Part shown: in pieces, positions 47,634 to 56,654 of the stretch
Layout: each line of letters begins with the position of its first letter
How positions within the stretch are numbered: position 1 is the first letter of the stretch
DNA from: a virus
Length of the DNA: 64,000 nucleotides
Virus record (IMG/VR): IMGVR_UViG_3300048672_000152
Span: 1 to 64,000 of that record
Strand: one strand, 5' to 3'
Translations under genes and position numbers: made by a program
Notes under the pieces: model-generated
Databases searched by the model: none
What the model saw: only the letters and a program-made list of their open reading frames with translations
What the model was told of the DNA's origin: nothing

Positions 47634-48144
47634 AGAATTTCCCCTTCACACATAGGATGTGGTTGAGGAATAGTCCTCGAATAAGTTCCCTAGGACTTTA
47701 AATACATGATGGAATCCGTGCAAGCGCCATAACACATGGACAACTATAAGAGTGAATAATGTGTTGGTCTGGAAGCGGCAGACTCCCTAATTTAGCATTC
47801 GCTAGACTCCCCTAGGAGTGAATATCGGTGTTAACAAAACAACTAGCCGTCCCTTAGCCCACTGAATATTAGGTTCAGGTATCCCTAAGGTTGTTGTCCC
47901 CACCTGTGATAAGGTGAATGCTGGTGCATTTAATGGGTTTAATTCAGGTTTTTAATTTTAAGAAAGCTCAACCTCTGATGTTACCATCATGTTGAGTTTC
48001 GTTTTACCGCTGATTGGCGTCTGCGGAGACTTAGGTCTGAAGAAATTAATAGTCGCAAAGATTCCATTAACAGTTATCTTTGCTTAAGAGTAAGCGATTA
48101 ACTCTGCGCCAATAGGTGAGGGTAACTGATTAATAGGATTTTAA
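47634..48144 (+). ncRNA. Densely structured non-coding region before terL
   Basis: 510 nt with no ORF. At least eight hairpins: GAGGA/TCCTC (47665), AACACAT/ATGTGTT (47731-47765), GTCTG/CAGAC (47767), ACTCC/GGAGT within ATTC/GAAT (47797-47823), CCTTAG/CTAAGG enclosing CTGAA/TTCAG (47852-47890), CACCT/AGGTG and AATGC/GCATT (47901-47930), and CTCAAC/GTTGAG with GATG/CATC (47967-47996). A 101-nt three-way structure closed by ATTGGCG/CGCCAAT (48013-48113) contains AGAC/GTCT and GCAAAGAT/ATCTTTGC. I do not recognise the RNA. No group I core motif found. Confidence 0.6.
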
Positions 48145-48861
48145 ATGAACAATATTGAGTGGCGAGTTATCCCAGATTTCCCTATGTATAAAATCTCTGA
48201 ATATGGAGATATTTATAGCTATTACAAATCTGGAAAAATGCTGAAACCTAAATTAGATAAAGATGGGTATCTGGCTGTAAATCTTACTGAGAATAAAGTT
48301 AGACACGACCTACGAGTACATCGTTTAGTCGCTTCAGCCTTTCTAGATAACCAAAATAATCTACCAATTATAAATCATAAAGATTTGAACGTAAGTAACA
48401 ACCATTACTCTAATTTAGAGTGGTGTACTTACACTCACAATACTGTACATTACTATGCTAACGGTATTAATAAAAGAACACTATCTTCTTTAACTAAAGA
48501 AGAAATGTTGTCTATTGTATCAGACTACAAAGATGGTGCTTCACATAAAGATCTTAAAGAAAAATATAACCTAGAGTGTAGGGCTGACGCAATCAGTGAA
48601 ATTGTAACTGGACGTAGATTTTCTGAAATTACCGGAATCGTAAAATCAGATAAATTTGAACAACGCACAACAGCCAAACACGATGATGATTTAATCTTAG
48701 AGCTTTTAATTAAAGCTCATTGCAATAATATACCTCAGAAAACTTTATGTGAAGAATATAAGTTATCTGCTGCACAAATTAGTAGGATAGTTAATGGTAG
48801 CAGACGGAGAGAAGTATTCGAGAAGTTTATGAAGGAGATATATGAAAAAACCAAAAGCTAA
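48145..48861 (+). CDS. NUMOD4-HNH homing endonuclease (free-standing), 238 aa
   Basis: NUMOD4 DNA-binding segment IEWRVIPDFPMYKISEYGDI and HNH core VHRLVASAFLDNQN, INHKDLNVSNNHYSNLEWCT with His and Asn metal ligands, followed by a helix-turn-helix tail (CEEYKLSAAQISRIVNGSRR). It lies outside an intron, upstream of the interrupted terL, whose ATG at 48842 lies inside this gene's 3' end. A target near the intron site of the terminase is plausible. Confidence 0.9.
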   Translation: MNNIEWRVIPDFPMYKISEYGDIYSYYKSGKMLKPKLDKDGYLAVNLTENKVRHDLRVHRLVASAFLDNQNNLPIINHKDLNVSNNHYSNLEWCTYTHNTVHYYANGINKRTLSSLTKEEMLSIVSDYKDGASHKDLKEKYNLECRADAISEIVTGRRFSEITGIVKSDKFEQRTTAKHDDDLILELLIKAHCNNIPQKTLCEEYKLSAAQISRIVNGSRRREVFEKFMKEIYEKTKS

Positions 48862-48982
48862 GATAACTAACAAAGCTCCAGACCAAGAACCGATAAGAAT
48901 CGGCCCTTGTTCAGAGATGCAAGAATTAGTGTTTAAAAGAGCCACTGAGGTAGATTTCCTACTCATTGGCGGCTCTCGTGGT
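48842..48982 (+). CDS. terL: Large terminase subunit, exon 1
   Basis: Exon 1 encodes 47 residues (MKKPKAKITNKAPDQEPIRI through IGGSRG) and ends inside the Walker A loop. ATG at 48842 has AAGGAG in the upstream HNH gene's end. Without splicing the reading frame ends at TAG (48986). Joined to 49193 it gives IGGSRGGGKSE, an intact P-loop with Lys50. The last base U of exon 1 pairs with G of GCCACG in the intron, the group I 5' splice signal. Confidence 0.85.
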
Positions 48983-49192
48983 AAATAGACCGCTGCCACG
49001 TAACCTTGCTAAGTCGGTGAAACCCTAACGTAAAGTCGAGGGCAATACCGAGCCGAATGATTTGATTCATGGGTGTAGAGACTAGAGTAGTATCAAGCGA
49101 TACGAAAACGTAAGGGTGTCGAGAGACATAAGATATAGTCCGACAACACTGGAAACAGTGGAAGTAGCTAGCGCCTACAAAACTGAGACTTG
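48983..49192 (+). ncRNA. Group I intron in terL (210 nt, no ORF)
   Basis: Starts after exon CGTGGT, whose complement GCCACG lies 16-21 nt into the intron (P1 with U-G). Contains GTCGGTGAAACCC and CAATACCGAGCCGAA (P3/P4-P6 and joining) and the conserved P7 pair GTGTAGAGACTAGAG (49073) and AAGATATAGTCC (49130). It ends with the terminal guanosine at 49192. It has no internal ORF, so a homing endonuclease, if any, acts from elsewhere. Confidence 0.9.
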
Positions 49193-50656
49193 GGCGGCAA
49201 GTCTGAAGTGATGACACAACTACCTTTAATTTGGCGAGATGATCCAAATTTCACGGGTATGTTCACACGTACAATGCTAAAACAATTACTAGGTTCTGGT
49301 GGTCTTTGGGAAATAGCGGCTAAGTATTACCCTTTACTTGGCGCTAAATCAGTTAAGATGCCACAACCAATGTATACCTTCCCTAGCGGTGCTAGACTTC
49401 GTTATTCTCAAATCTCTGGTATGAGCGATGCGGAAAGTTTGAGGGGCCTCCAGCTTTCTTACTTGGCCATAGATGAGCTGACACAGTTAGACCAAAAGAG
49501 TGTGCAATTCTTATTAACCTGTCTTCGTTCAGAAGCAAACATGAACTCTATCTGTGTAGCGTCATGTAACCCTCATAAAGATTCATGGGTGTTTGACCTA
49601 GTATCTTGGTACTTAGATGATAAAGGTTTTGTTGATAAAGAGAAGAATGGTAAGACTCGTTATTACGTAGTCAATGAAGGTCAATTTATCTTTGCAGATG
49701 AAGAAGAATGGTTTAAGGAAAACTTACCAGACTGTGTAACAAACAGCCAAACAGGCGAGTATATTCCACCTAAGAAATTCTGCTTTGTGCAACTAACCAT
49801 ATTTAATAATCCAATATTATTAAAGAAGAACCCAAGGTACTTGTCCGAATTACAGAACTTACCTCCACATGAACGTGATGCCCAATTATACGGCAACTGG
49901 TTTGCCACTGCCGAAAAACCAGACTACTTCAACAGAGCTATGGTTCAAGGTAAGCATGGTGAGCGTATAGCACCTTTCGTACCTATCGGGTCTACGAGGG
50001 TACGTGCTTGGGACAAGGCAGCCACACAGTTCATACCTAAGATAAATAACACTGATGCTGACTTTAGTGCTTGCATAGCAATGGCTAAAGACAGACTTGG
50101 GAATTATTATATCTATGCCGACTTCTGCAAAGATAACTATGACGAATATGAAAAAGTGTATGGAAAGTTCCGTAAGAACTCTGCTCAACGTGACCAGATA
50201 ATGATGGAGCAAGCCAAACACGATGGTAAGGAAACTTATCTAGTAATCGCCAAGGATGCTGCTGCTGATGGGAAGACTGTGTATGAGCAATTATCCCGCA
50301 TGTTCTTATCTGCTGGTTTTAAAGTTAAACCCAGCAAAAGTAGTGCTTCACAGAGTAAGTGGACAAGGTTTGAACCTTTCCTTTGTGCTTGCCAAGCTGG
50401 ATTAGTCCATATAGTCGAAAGCTCCTTCCCTGACAAACGTACTCTTGAACTGTTCTATGCAGAACTCGAAGCGTTTAATCCAGATCCGACAACTGGTAAA
50501 TGGCGTTCAGGGCGTTATGTGAAAGATGATTGGCTCGATAGTTGTAGTGATGCGTTTTTATTTCTATCTATGGAAAAAATATACGCAGTCCCCAAACTAG
50601 GCTCATTTTCACCCCCACCTATAAGCGTTAAAGCTATCGCTTTAGCTGATATGTAA
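49193..50656 (+). CDS. terL: Large terminase subunit, exon 2
   Basis: Exon 2 starts GGC GGC AAG TCT (GGKS) and encodes 487 residues. Walker B is LSYLAIDELTQL, followed by coupling segment VASCNPHKDS. The C-terminal nuclease domain has RAWDKAAT and later acidic residues such as IAKDAAADG and KDDWLDS. TerL is the ATPase-nuclease motor that packages DNA. Total length spliced is 534 aa, typical for the family. The portal gene follows 17 nt later. Confidence 0.93.
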   Translation, partial: GGKSEVMTQLPLIWRDDPNFTGMFTRTMLKQLLGSGGLWEIAAKYYPLLGAKSVKMPQPMYTFPSGARLRYSQISGMSDAESLRGLQLSYLAIDELTQLDQKSVQFLLTCLRSEANMNSICVASCNPHKDSWVFDLVSWYLDDKGFVDKEKNGKTRYYVVNEGQFIFADEEEWFKENLPDCVTNSQTGEYIPPKKFCFVQLTIFNNPILLKKNPRYLSELQNLPPHERDAQLYGNWFATAEKPDYFNRAMVQGKHGERIAPFVPIGSTRVRAWDKAATQFIPKINNTDADFSACIAMAKDRLGNYYIYADFCKDNYDEYEKVYGKFRKNSAQRDQIMMEQAKHDGKETYLVIAKDAAADGKTVYEQLSRMFLSAGFKVKPSKSSASQSKWTRFEPFLCACQAGLVHIVESSFPDKRTLELFYAELEAFNPDPTTGKWRSGRYVKDDWLDSCSDAFLFLSMEKIYAVPKLGSFSPPPISVKAIALADM

Positions 50657-50673
50657 ATTTAATCGGAGAAGAT

Positions 50674-52188
50674 ATGTCCGATAATACGGATCAAATCGAG
50701 ATCACTAAAGCAGAAGCATCCACATCAGTTGAAGCAAAACGCATTCGTACTGGTGAAGTTGGCACACCCAACCTTCGTGCTGTAGGCTCTTGGATTCAAA
50801 ATGAAATGCGTAGGGAACTTCAAGCTCCTTACAATCTTGTAACATACGAAAAGATGCGACAAGACGCTACAGTAGGTGCTGCATTAGGTACTGCTGAAGC
50901 ATTCCTTACTAAAGCTCTAGCGAAAGCTAAGTTTACTACTAACTCTAAAAACCCACAAGCTAAAGAATTCTGTGAATACCTTAACTGGAATTTAAAGAAT
51001 CTTAAAGATGTTACATGGTATGAGAGTTGCATTAATGTCCTAAGTTATCTTCAATATGGTTTCTCATGGCTTGAGAAAGTGTATGAACCAAACTTCAGTA
51101 AGAAGTATTCTAAATATCCTTGGAAATTAAAGAAGCTTGCTCCACGTTCTCAACACTCTGTTGAGCAATGGAAGTTTGATGATGACAGTAGGACAGTGAT
51201 TGGCTTACGTCAATATCCAGCACAAACATTGAACATGGGGTATACAAGAACTACTCCGGTGTCAATGAATCCTAATGATTACATGAAACGTAATAAGTTT
51301 ATGTTGTTCTCATGGGACAGTAAGAATAGTTCTCCAATCGGTGTATCTCCATTGAATGCTTGTTATAAAGCATGGAAAGAGAAAGTGTTAATAGAGGCTA
51401 TGGAAGTTACTGGTGTTAGCAAAGGTATTGGCGGCATTCTCACACTTCGTTGCCCTACAGAACATATTAATAAAGCTGCGGAAGACCCTACATCAAATGA
51501 ATATTCTTCTTTGATGGCGTTACAGCAACAAGCTGCATTGCTTCATAACGGTGATCAGACATTCATCATGCTTGGCTCAGACACACAGGGTGAGAACGGT
51601 AATGGTAAATATGTCTACGATGTATCTGTAACTGGCATTGAGGGTAATAGTAATGCTGTATCAACAGACACTATCATCAACGACCGTAAGAAAGCAATCC
51701 TAGATGTATTCGGTGCTGGCTTTATCAACTTAGGTAATGATGCTACAGGTAGCTATTCTTTAGCAGATGCTAAAACCTCATTACATGCTTTCTTCATGGA
51801 AAAACACATGCTGTTTATCCAGTCAGTTATCCAGAATGATTTAGTTAAGCAATTAATGGAAATCAATTCTGTCTACTTAGAAGAAGATGATATTCCTACT
51901 CTAGTGCTTGCTGCATTAGATGAAGTCAACCCTGACGAATTTGGCAAGTTAGGTCAGCGGCTTGGGGCAGTGGGCCTAATGCCATTGCAGAAACAGTTCC
52001 TAATTGATTTCTGGGGTAAATGTGGATTGAACACTGACTCACTAGAAGACCTGTCGGAAGATGAGTTGTTGCAAATGCTAACAGCACATACCTCAAGAGC
52101 CGGAGACGGTATGAGCGAGGGATTAAACAGTGGCACTGGAAGTTCACTGGGAAATAATAGTGCAACCAATAGCGACAACGCTGCGTAA
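50674..52188 (+). CDS. Portal protein (Mu gp29-like/DUF935), 504 aa
   Basis: VGAALGTAEAFLTKALAKAK, FEYLNW-type segment, NVLSYLQYGFSWLEKVYEP and LKKLAPRSQHSVEQWKFDDD follow the Mu-type portal pattern. The ring of portal subunits is the DNA entry vertex and binds TerL. Length fits. The C-terminal tail is Ser/Gly-rich. It follows terL and precedes the XkdF-like gene, the standard order. Confidence 0.9.
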   Translation: MSDNTDQIEITKAEASTSVEAKRIRTGEVGTPNLRAVGSWIQNEMRRELQAPYNLVTYEKMRQDATVGAALGTAEAFLTKALAKAKFTTNSKNPQAKEFCEYLNWNLKNLKDVTWYESCINVLSYLQYGFSWLEKVYEPNFSKKYSKYPWKLKKLAPRSQHSVEQWKFDDDSRTVIGLRQYPAQTLNMGYTRTTPVSMNPNDYMKRNKFMLFSWDSKNSSPIGVSPLNACYKAWKEKVLIEAMEVTGVSKGIGGILTLRCPTEHINKAAEDPTSNEYSSLMALQQQAALLHNGDQTFIMLGSDTQGENGNGKYVYDVSVTGIEGNSNAVSTDTIINDRKKAILDVFGAGFINLGNDATGSYSLADAKTSLHAFFMEKHMLFIQSVIQNDLVKQLMEINSVYLEEDDIPTLVLAALDEVNPDEFGKLGQRLGAVGLMPLQKQFLIDFWGKCGLNTDSLEDLSEDELLQMLTAHTSRAGDGMSEGLNSGTGSSLGNNSATNSDNAA

Positions 52189-52200
52189 CAAGGCATAACA

Positions 52201-52680
52201 ATGAATAAAGAACAAATGTTTGAGAAACTACTTGACTTCTTAGATAGTTTAGTAGGCGATAATTCAAACCCTACCCAAGATACTGCTGAAGTTGTACAAG
52301 TAGTCAAATCTGTAGACACTCTAGAACAACGTGCAATGTTCGTTGTGTTAGAACCTCAAGATGAAGATGGGCTTACTCGTGACGCTCATGCTGATTGGTA
52401 TAGTGCTGAGGATGTGGCACAGGCTTGTGCTAGTTTCAACGTAGCTTGCCGTAAAGCGGGTATTGACCATGCTGGATTACTATCTAACGATGATGTTGTG
52501 ATTGAACAATCCTATACAGCCCCTTGTGACTTCACTACTGAGTCTGGTGTATTCATCAAGAAAGGTACTTGGTTGCAGTGGTGGAAATTTAATAATGAAA
52601 CTCTTTGGCAAGGTGTATTAGATGGGACATACACAGGTGTCTCTATCGAGTGTGCTGCTGTAGGGTATGAGGTAGAGTAA
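52201..52680 (+). CDS. XkdF-like protein, 159 aa
   Basis: MFVVLEPQDEDGLTRDAHAD, WYSAEDVAQACASFNVACRK, DHAGLLSNDDVVIEQSYTAP, GTWLQWWKFNNE and GVSIECAAVGYE reproduce the XkdF family found next to portal genes; some members are proposed as serine proteases of head maturation. Its stop overlaps the scaffold start. Confidence 0.8.
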   Translation: MNKEQMFEKLLDFLDSLVGDNSNPTQDTAEVVQVVKSVDTLEQRAMFVVLEPQDEDGLTRDAHADWYSAEDVAQACASFNVACRKAGIDHAGLLSNDDVVIEQSYTAPCDFTTESGVFIKKGTWLQWWKFNNETLWQGVLDGTYTGVSIECAAVGYEVE

Positions 52681-53618
52681 TGTCAGAAACAATTAAACAA
52701 AAAGCAAAGAGAGTGCTGAAGAAGTTTGACTTCTCTAAAGAAGACCACTGCGTATCTTTAGTTGGCCCTTCTCTTGGAAATGCCGCAAACGGGTTCCAAA
52801 CGCTCGTAATCAAAGCAACTGCTCCTGAAGAAACAATCGAAGTTAAGAAAGCATTAGAGCAAATTACATTAAAACTTTCAATGGAAGAATTTCTACGTAA
52901 GTTTTTTGATATGTGGAGTGACGATGCTGAAGTTCTAACTAAGTTATTAGGTTTTGAAACAGAACACGAAGCTTACGTTAAAGCAAATAAAGAACGTAAA
53001 GATAGTGAAGATAATTACGATTGGGAAGCTGAACATACTAAATGGTTAGAATCTCGTTTATCCCAATTCACTATTATGAAATCAATGAATGAGGGGACAG
53101 CAACTAACATTGCTAAATCAGCATTCAATGACATTGTTGCATTACAGCAATCAATTGAACCCGCTCTGATCGAGCATTTTACAACAAAGGAAAAACAAAT
53201 GGAAGAACTAGAACTTGCTAAATCAGCATTGTCTGCAAAAGAAGCTGAACTAGCAACTAAGGTTGATCTGGTTAAATCTTTGGAAGCTAAAGTAACAGAG
53301 TTGGAATCTCAACTGGCTGTTGTTAAAGCTGCTGAGGAGAAGGCACAGTTTGATGAATTCGCTACTCAACTGAAAGGTTTAGTTGCCGATGATAAATTTG
53401 AAAGCGTAGCTAAAGCTATGTATGAAATGAGCAAGGTCAATGCTGACGTTGTTGCTGTACAATTAGACGTACTGAAAGCTGCTAAACAAGCACAAGCTGC
53501 TAATGCTTCAGTTGTTGAACAAGAATTGACCGTTGAAAAAGGTCACAATGAAGTTAAAGATTCAGAAGCCGTAGAGTTAGCTAAGTCTCGCGCTGCAATC
53601 TTCAAACACATCAAATAA
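52680..53618 (+). CDS. Probable scaffolding protein, 312 aa
   Basis: The central region (residues about 170-225) is a long coiled coil (ELAKSALSAKEAELATKVDL and on), as in scaffolds. Charged throughout, no catalytic site. Located between XkdF and decoration/capsid genes. Head scaffold removed during maturation is inferred from position and coiled coil. Confidence 0.7.
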   Translation: MSETIKQKAKRVLKKFDFSKEDHCVSLVGPSLGNAANGFQTLVIKATAPEETIEVKKALEQITLKLSMEEFLRKFFDMWSDDAEVLTKLLGFETEHEAYVKANKERKDSEDNYDWEAEHTKWLESRLSQFTIMKSMNEGTATNIAKSAFNDIVALQQSIEPALIEHFTTKEKQMEELELAKSALSAKEAELATKVDLVKSLEAKVTELESQLAVVKAAEEKAQFDEFATQLKGLVADDKFESVAKAMYEMSKVNADVVAVQLDVLKAAKQAQAANASVVEQELTVEKGHNEVKDSEAVELAKSRAAIFKHIK

Positions 53619-53633
53619 TAAGGAAAATATATA

Positions 53634-54137
53634 ATGGCTAAAATTGCTACCACTCTACCATTTCTGTCATCTGTGTTGATGGCTGATGCTACCTCTTTAG
53701 TTCCAGATTTTAACTATGCTGAAGTTGCTTTGAAAGAAGCTGCTGACACCACTTTAAAATTAGGTCAAGTAGTTGTTTATAACGGTACTGATGCGTATCG
53801 TATTCTGAAAAACACTGACTTCACTTCTGACACAGTGTTAACTGCCCCTGCTGGTATTCCATCTCTGCCAGATGGCGGTGCTATCGGTATCGTTGTTGGT
53901 TTCAACGGTTCTATCGGTGGTGAATACTCTGCTACTGTTGGCACTACTGCTGTTAAAGCATTCGTTCTGTTCCGTGGCCCAGTTGCTGTTAAAGATACAC
54001 ACGTTGACGGTGGTTTAGTATTCGATGCTGGCGTAGTTGCTGCTCGTAAAGGTTTAACCAAACGTCTGTTAGAAGGTAAAGGCATTGACATCAAAGCCGT
54101 TGCTGCACAGAAAACTTCAAGCTTATACGGTTACTAA
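53634..54137 (+). CDS. Probable head decoration protein, 167 aa
   Basis: A small beta-rich, Gly/Ala/Val-rich protein (GGAIGIVVGFNGSIGGEYSA) directly before the major capsid gene, the place of decoration proteins such as gpD-like ones. No sequence identity proved. Confidence 0.75.
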   Translation: MAKIATTLPFLSSVLMADATSLVPDFNYAEVALKEAADTTLKLGQVVVYNGTDAYRILKNTDFTSDTVLTAPAGIPSLPDGGAIGIVVGFNGSIGGEYSATVGTTAVKAFVLFRGPVAVKDTHVDGGLVFDAGVVAARKGLTKRLLEGKGIDIKAVAAQKTSSLYGY

Positions 54138-54187
54138 TAGTAGCCGTTTACTGCATATCTTGACAAGAATAATTAAAGGAAATTTCA

Positions 54188-55267
54188 ATGTCTGTAAAAT
54201 TTAACGTAGGTCGCGGTCAAACCTTAGAATTGACTAAAGCACTGGTTCGTGACTTAGGTAACTTGAACGGTCTGCATGATGTAACTGCTGAAATTGCAGA
54301 ACGTCCTAATGTACCTGACCTAATTAGCTCGATGGTTAACCCTAGCCAAGTGTTCTTACAAACTAACGTTTTTGAACATGATTTCACCCACTACAAAAAT
54401 GCTATGCCTTCTGACAAAGCATACGGTGAACGTGGTGAAGTGATTGATGCTCGCCCTGTGACTGATACTCACTTCCACAAAGTTCCTTCATTCGGTTTAC
54501 AAGCACATATCCGTCCAGAAGACGTAATTCGTCGTCGTAAGCCGGGCACTACTGATGCACTGTTAGCTGAAGCTGAAGTAGTTGCTGAAGATAAAGCATC
54601 TCTGATGCGTGGTTGGGATATGTTACGGGAAGTAGCATTAGCTCACTCAATCGTCAATGGTACTTCATACGTTCCTAACGCTACTGTACCATCAGTTGAC
54701 TTCTACCAAGAATACACTGGTACATCTCGTCCTGTAGTTACGTACACTCTGTCTAACACCACTACTCATCCAAAAGTATATGGTGAAGAAGCTCGTCGTC
54801 GTATCTTAGACAACCTGTACGAAGGTCAACGTGTTAGCGGTTTCGTTGTTCTGTGTGGTAAGAACTTCTGGTCTAGCCTGACTACTCACCCATTGTGGAT
54901 TCAAGCAATGGTTGATCGCGCTGGTTTAGATGGTCAAGACCCACTGATTAAACGCTTTGAGAACTTCAAAGAACAGTACCAAATGGTTCGCTTTGCTGAC
55001 AACGTAGTGTACGTAGAGTACGCTGGTCAGATTGGCGGTGCTGCATTAATTCCAGATGACCAAGCATTCATGATCCCATTGGGTGTTGACTTGTTCACTG
55101 AAGTATTTGCTCCAGCACAAACTAAGTCATACATCAACACTGTTGCTCAACCTGAGTATATGTGGGAAGTGAGTGACGAGTTTAAAGGTACTCAGTTGTT
55201 CTCTGAATCTAACCGTTTAATGGTTCCATTCAACCCACTGTTGATTCAAAAATTAGTTCGTGCCTAA
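54188..55267 (+). CDS. Major capsid protein (E family), 359 aa
   Basis: PSQVFLQTNVFEHDFTHYKN, RGEVIDARPVTDTHFHKVPS, IRPEDVIRRRKPG, VLCGKNFWSSLTTHPLWIQA and GAALIPDDQAFMIPLGVDLF match the phage capsid E family (HK97 fold). Strong ribosome site (AAAGGAAA). Followed by a terminator at 55282. The decoration protein precedes it. Confidence 0.93.
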   Translation: MSVKFNVGRGQTLELTKALVRDLGNLNGLHDVTAEIAERPNVPDLISSMVNPSQVFLQTNVFEHDFTHYKNAMPSDKAYGERGEVIDARPVTDTHFHKVPSFGLQAHIRPEDVIRRRKPGTTDALLAEAEVVAEDKASLMRGWDMLREVALAHSIVNGTSYVPNATVPSVDFYQEYTGTSRPVVTYTLSNTTTHPKVYGEEARRRILDNLYEGQRVSGFVVLCGKNFWSSLTTHPLWIQAMVDRAGLDGQDPLIKRFENFKEQYQMVRFADNVVYVEYAGQIGGAALIPDDQAFMIPLGVDLFTEVFAPAQTKSYINTVAQPEYMWEVSDEFKGTQLFSESNRLMVPFNPLLIQKLVRA

Positions 55268-55281
55268 TACTAGGTAATATT

Positions 55282-55305
55282 AGGGGAGCTTGTCTCCCCT
55301 TTTTC
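55282..55305 (+). terminator. Rho-independent terminator after major capsid gene
   Basis: AGGGGAG/CTCCCCT stem, CTTGT-type loop and a run of T. Reduces transcription into the neck genes, so capsid mRNA would be more abundant. Confidence 0.88.
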
Positions 55306-55324
55306 GATTAGGGGAAAGCTATAA

Positions 55325-55795
55325 ATGATTGACGTTGATTTTCAAAATCCCCACGACCAAGTAAGATTGAATATCGGTGATCCTAACACAGAGTTTGTTT
55401 CTGACAATTCAATTAACAGTGCTTTAGTTGCTTTTAATGACAATGTTTATAATGCCTCTGTAGCGCTCATGGAAGCTATGCTAACAAGGTTTAGTACCTT
55501 AGCTGATAGAGAGCGTGAGGGTCAAGTAGAAATCTATTATACCAAGCTCTACGAGCGTTATAGTGAACGTCTTAAAGACTTCAAATCTGGTTCTGCTAGT
55601 ATTACCCCATCTAACAAAGCATTTATGCCTATCATTATTGGTGGTGTATCTCGTTCACAGAAAGAAGTAATCCGTAACGATTTAGGTTCTTTCAGTATGT
55701 ACGATTTAGCACACTGGCACAGTGAATCCCTTGGTTACAAATCAGTATACGAAATTTACATGGAAGATATTGGTGGTTTACCTAATAACGGGTGA
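55325..55795 (+). CDS. Head-tail connector/neck protein, 156 aa
   Basis: MIDVDFQNPHDQVRLNIGDP: the start DPHDQVRLxIGD is typical of adaptor (gp6/gp15-like) head completion proteins, mainly helical. First gene of the neck block. Confidence 0.7.
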   Translation: MIDVDFQNPHDQVRLNIGDPNTEFVSDNSINSALVAFNDNVYNASVALMEAMLTRFSTLADREREGQVEIYYTKLYERYSERLKDFKSGSASITPSNKAFMPIIIGGVSRSQKEVIRNDLGSFSMYDLAHWHSESLGYKSVYEIYMEDIGGLPNNG

Positions 55796-55798
55796 TGT

Positions 55799-56299
55799 AT
55801 GACATTTAAAATCTCATCCAAAGTTAGTGTAGACAACAGAGAGTTGAACAAGTTCTTAAACAGACTTCGAGACTTACATTCACATGAAGTTCAATACGGT
55901 TATTTTGAAGGCGATATTCATCAAGATTCAGGAATGGATATTGCTGAGTTAGCCGAAATGCTCAACTATGGTACTGACAGAATCATTGCTCGTCCATTTA
56001 TGGATTTAGCGGGTGATATGGTGGAAAGACATTTCCAGATAGCTAGACGTTCTGGTGCTGAAATATGGCAGTATCTCACTGGTACAGGAACCATACACAC
56101 CTTACTTAAACAGTTTGGTAGAGTTGGTGAAACCTATGTGCAAGCATCTATTGATACTGGTGAATGGGCTGACAACGCTGAATGGTGGAAGCAGATTAAG
56201 TTTGAGAAGTATGGTACTTCTGCACCTTTAGTTGCATCACAAGAATTGTATGAAAGTGTTAAATCTAAGGTGGTAAAATCTGATGTCATCCTCCTTTAA
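55799..56299 (+). CDS. Neck/tail completion protein, gp10-like, 166 aa
   Basis: YFEGDIHQDSGMDIAELAEM with LNYGTDRIIARPFMDLAGDM follows the HK97 gp10/virion morphogenesis pattern (NYGT, RPFM). It closes the tail or connector. Overlaps the next gene by 17 nt. Confidence 0.75.
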   Translation: MTFKISSKVSVDNRELNKFLNRLRDLHSHEVQYGYFEGDIHQDSGMDIAELAEMLNYGTDRIIARPFMDLAGDMVERHFQIARRSGAEIWQYLTGTGTIHTLLKQFGRVGETYVQASIDTGEWADNAEWWKQIKFEKYGTSAPLVASQELYESVKSKVVKSDVILL

Positions 56300-56654
56300 A
56301 CGTAGAGGTGGTATACCTCGTAAAACATTACCAGCAAGACGTAATGTCGAAGTTAGAAATGAGTTCAACGAAGTAACTGGTATATCAGAAACAAACTTCC
56401 AAGCTCTCTATTGCACTGTACAACCGTATGAGGGCGATATGTTCACTCCTGACGTACTGGGATATACAGACAAAGATGTGTTTACTGTATTCACCGAGAC
56501 TGAATTAAAAGTTGGTCAAGAAGGTACAAACCGTAAACCAGATGAAGTAATGATTGATGGTAAGTGGTTTAAAGTTGTCAAAGTAAAACGCTGGCAAACA
56601 CTATTAAAACATTATGAAGTAGTGGTTATAGAAAAAGATGAGGGTTTAATATGA
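56283..56654 (+). CDS. Head closure-like protein, 123 aa
   Basis: MSSSFKRRGGIPRKTLPARR, beta-rich; a stopper (gp16-like) pattern: GTNRKPDEVMIDGKWFKVVK, LKHYEVVV. The role is inferred from the fold-like strand order and the neighbours. Its stop overlaps the next start. Confidence 0.65.
   Translation: MSSSFKRRGGIPRKTLPARRNVEVRNEFNEVTGISETNFQALYCTVQPYEGDMFTPDVLGYTDKDVFTVFTETELKVGQEGTNRKPDEVMIDGKWFKVVKVKRWQTLLKHYEVVVIEKDEGLI

Noticed and set aside
47640-48140. Another group I intron upstream of terL
   Set aside because: No P7 pair like AGAGACTA/AAGATATAGTCC and no broken gene at its ends; the 141-aa gene upstream is complete.
48013-48861. HEARO/IscB-type RNA with HNH gene
   Set aside because: The HNH protein is a NUMOD4 homing endonuclease of 238 aa without RuvC segments, so an omega-RNA system is not supported.
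54158-54190. Promoter directly before the major capsid gene
   Set aside because: TTGACA is present but the matching -10 would fall inside the coding sequence and does not resemble TATAAT.
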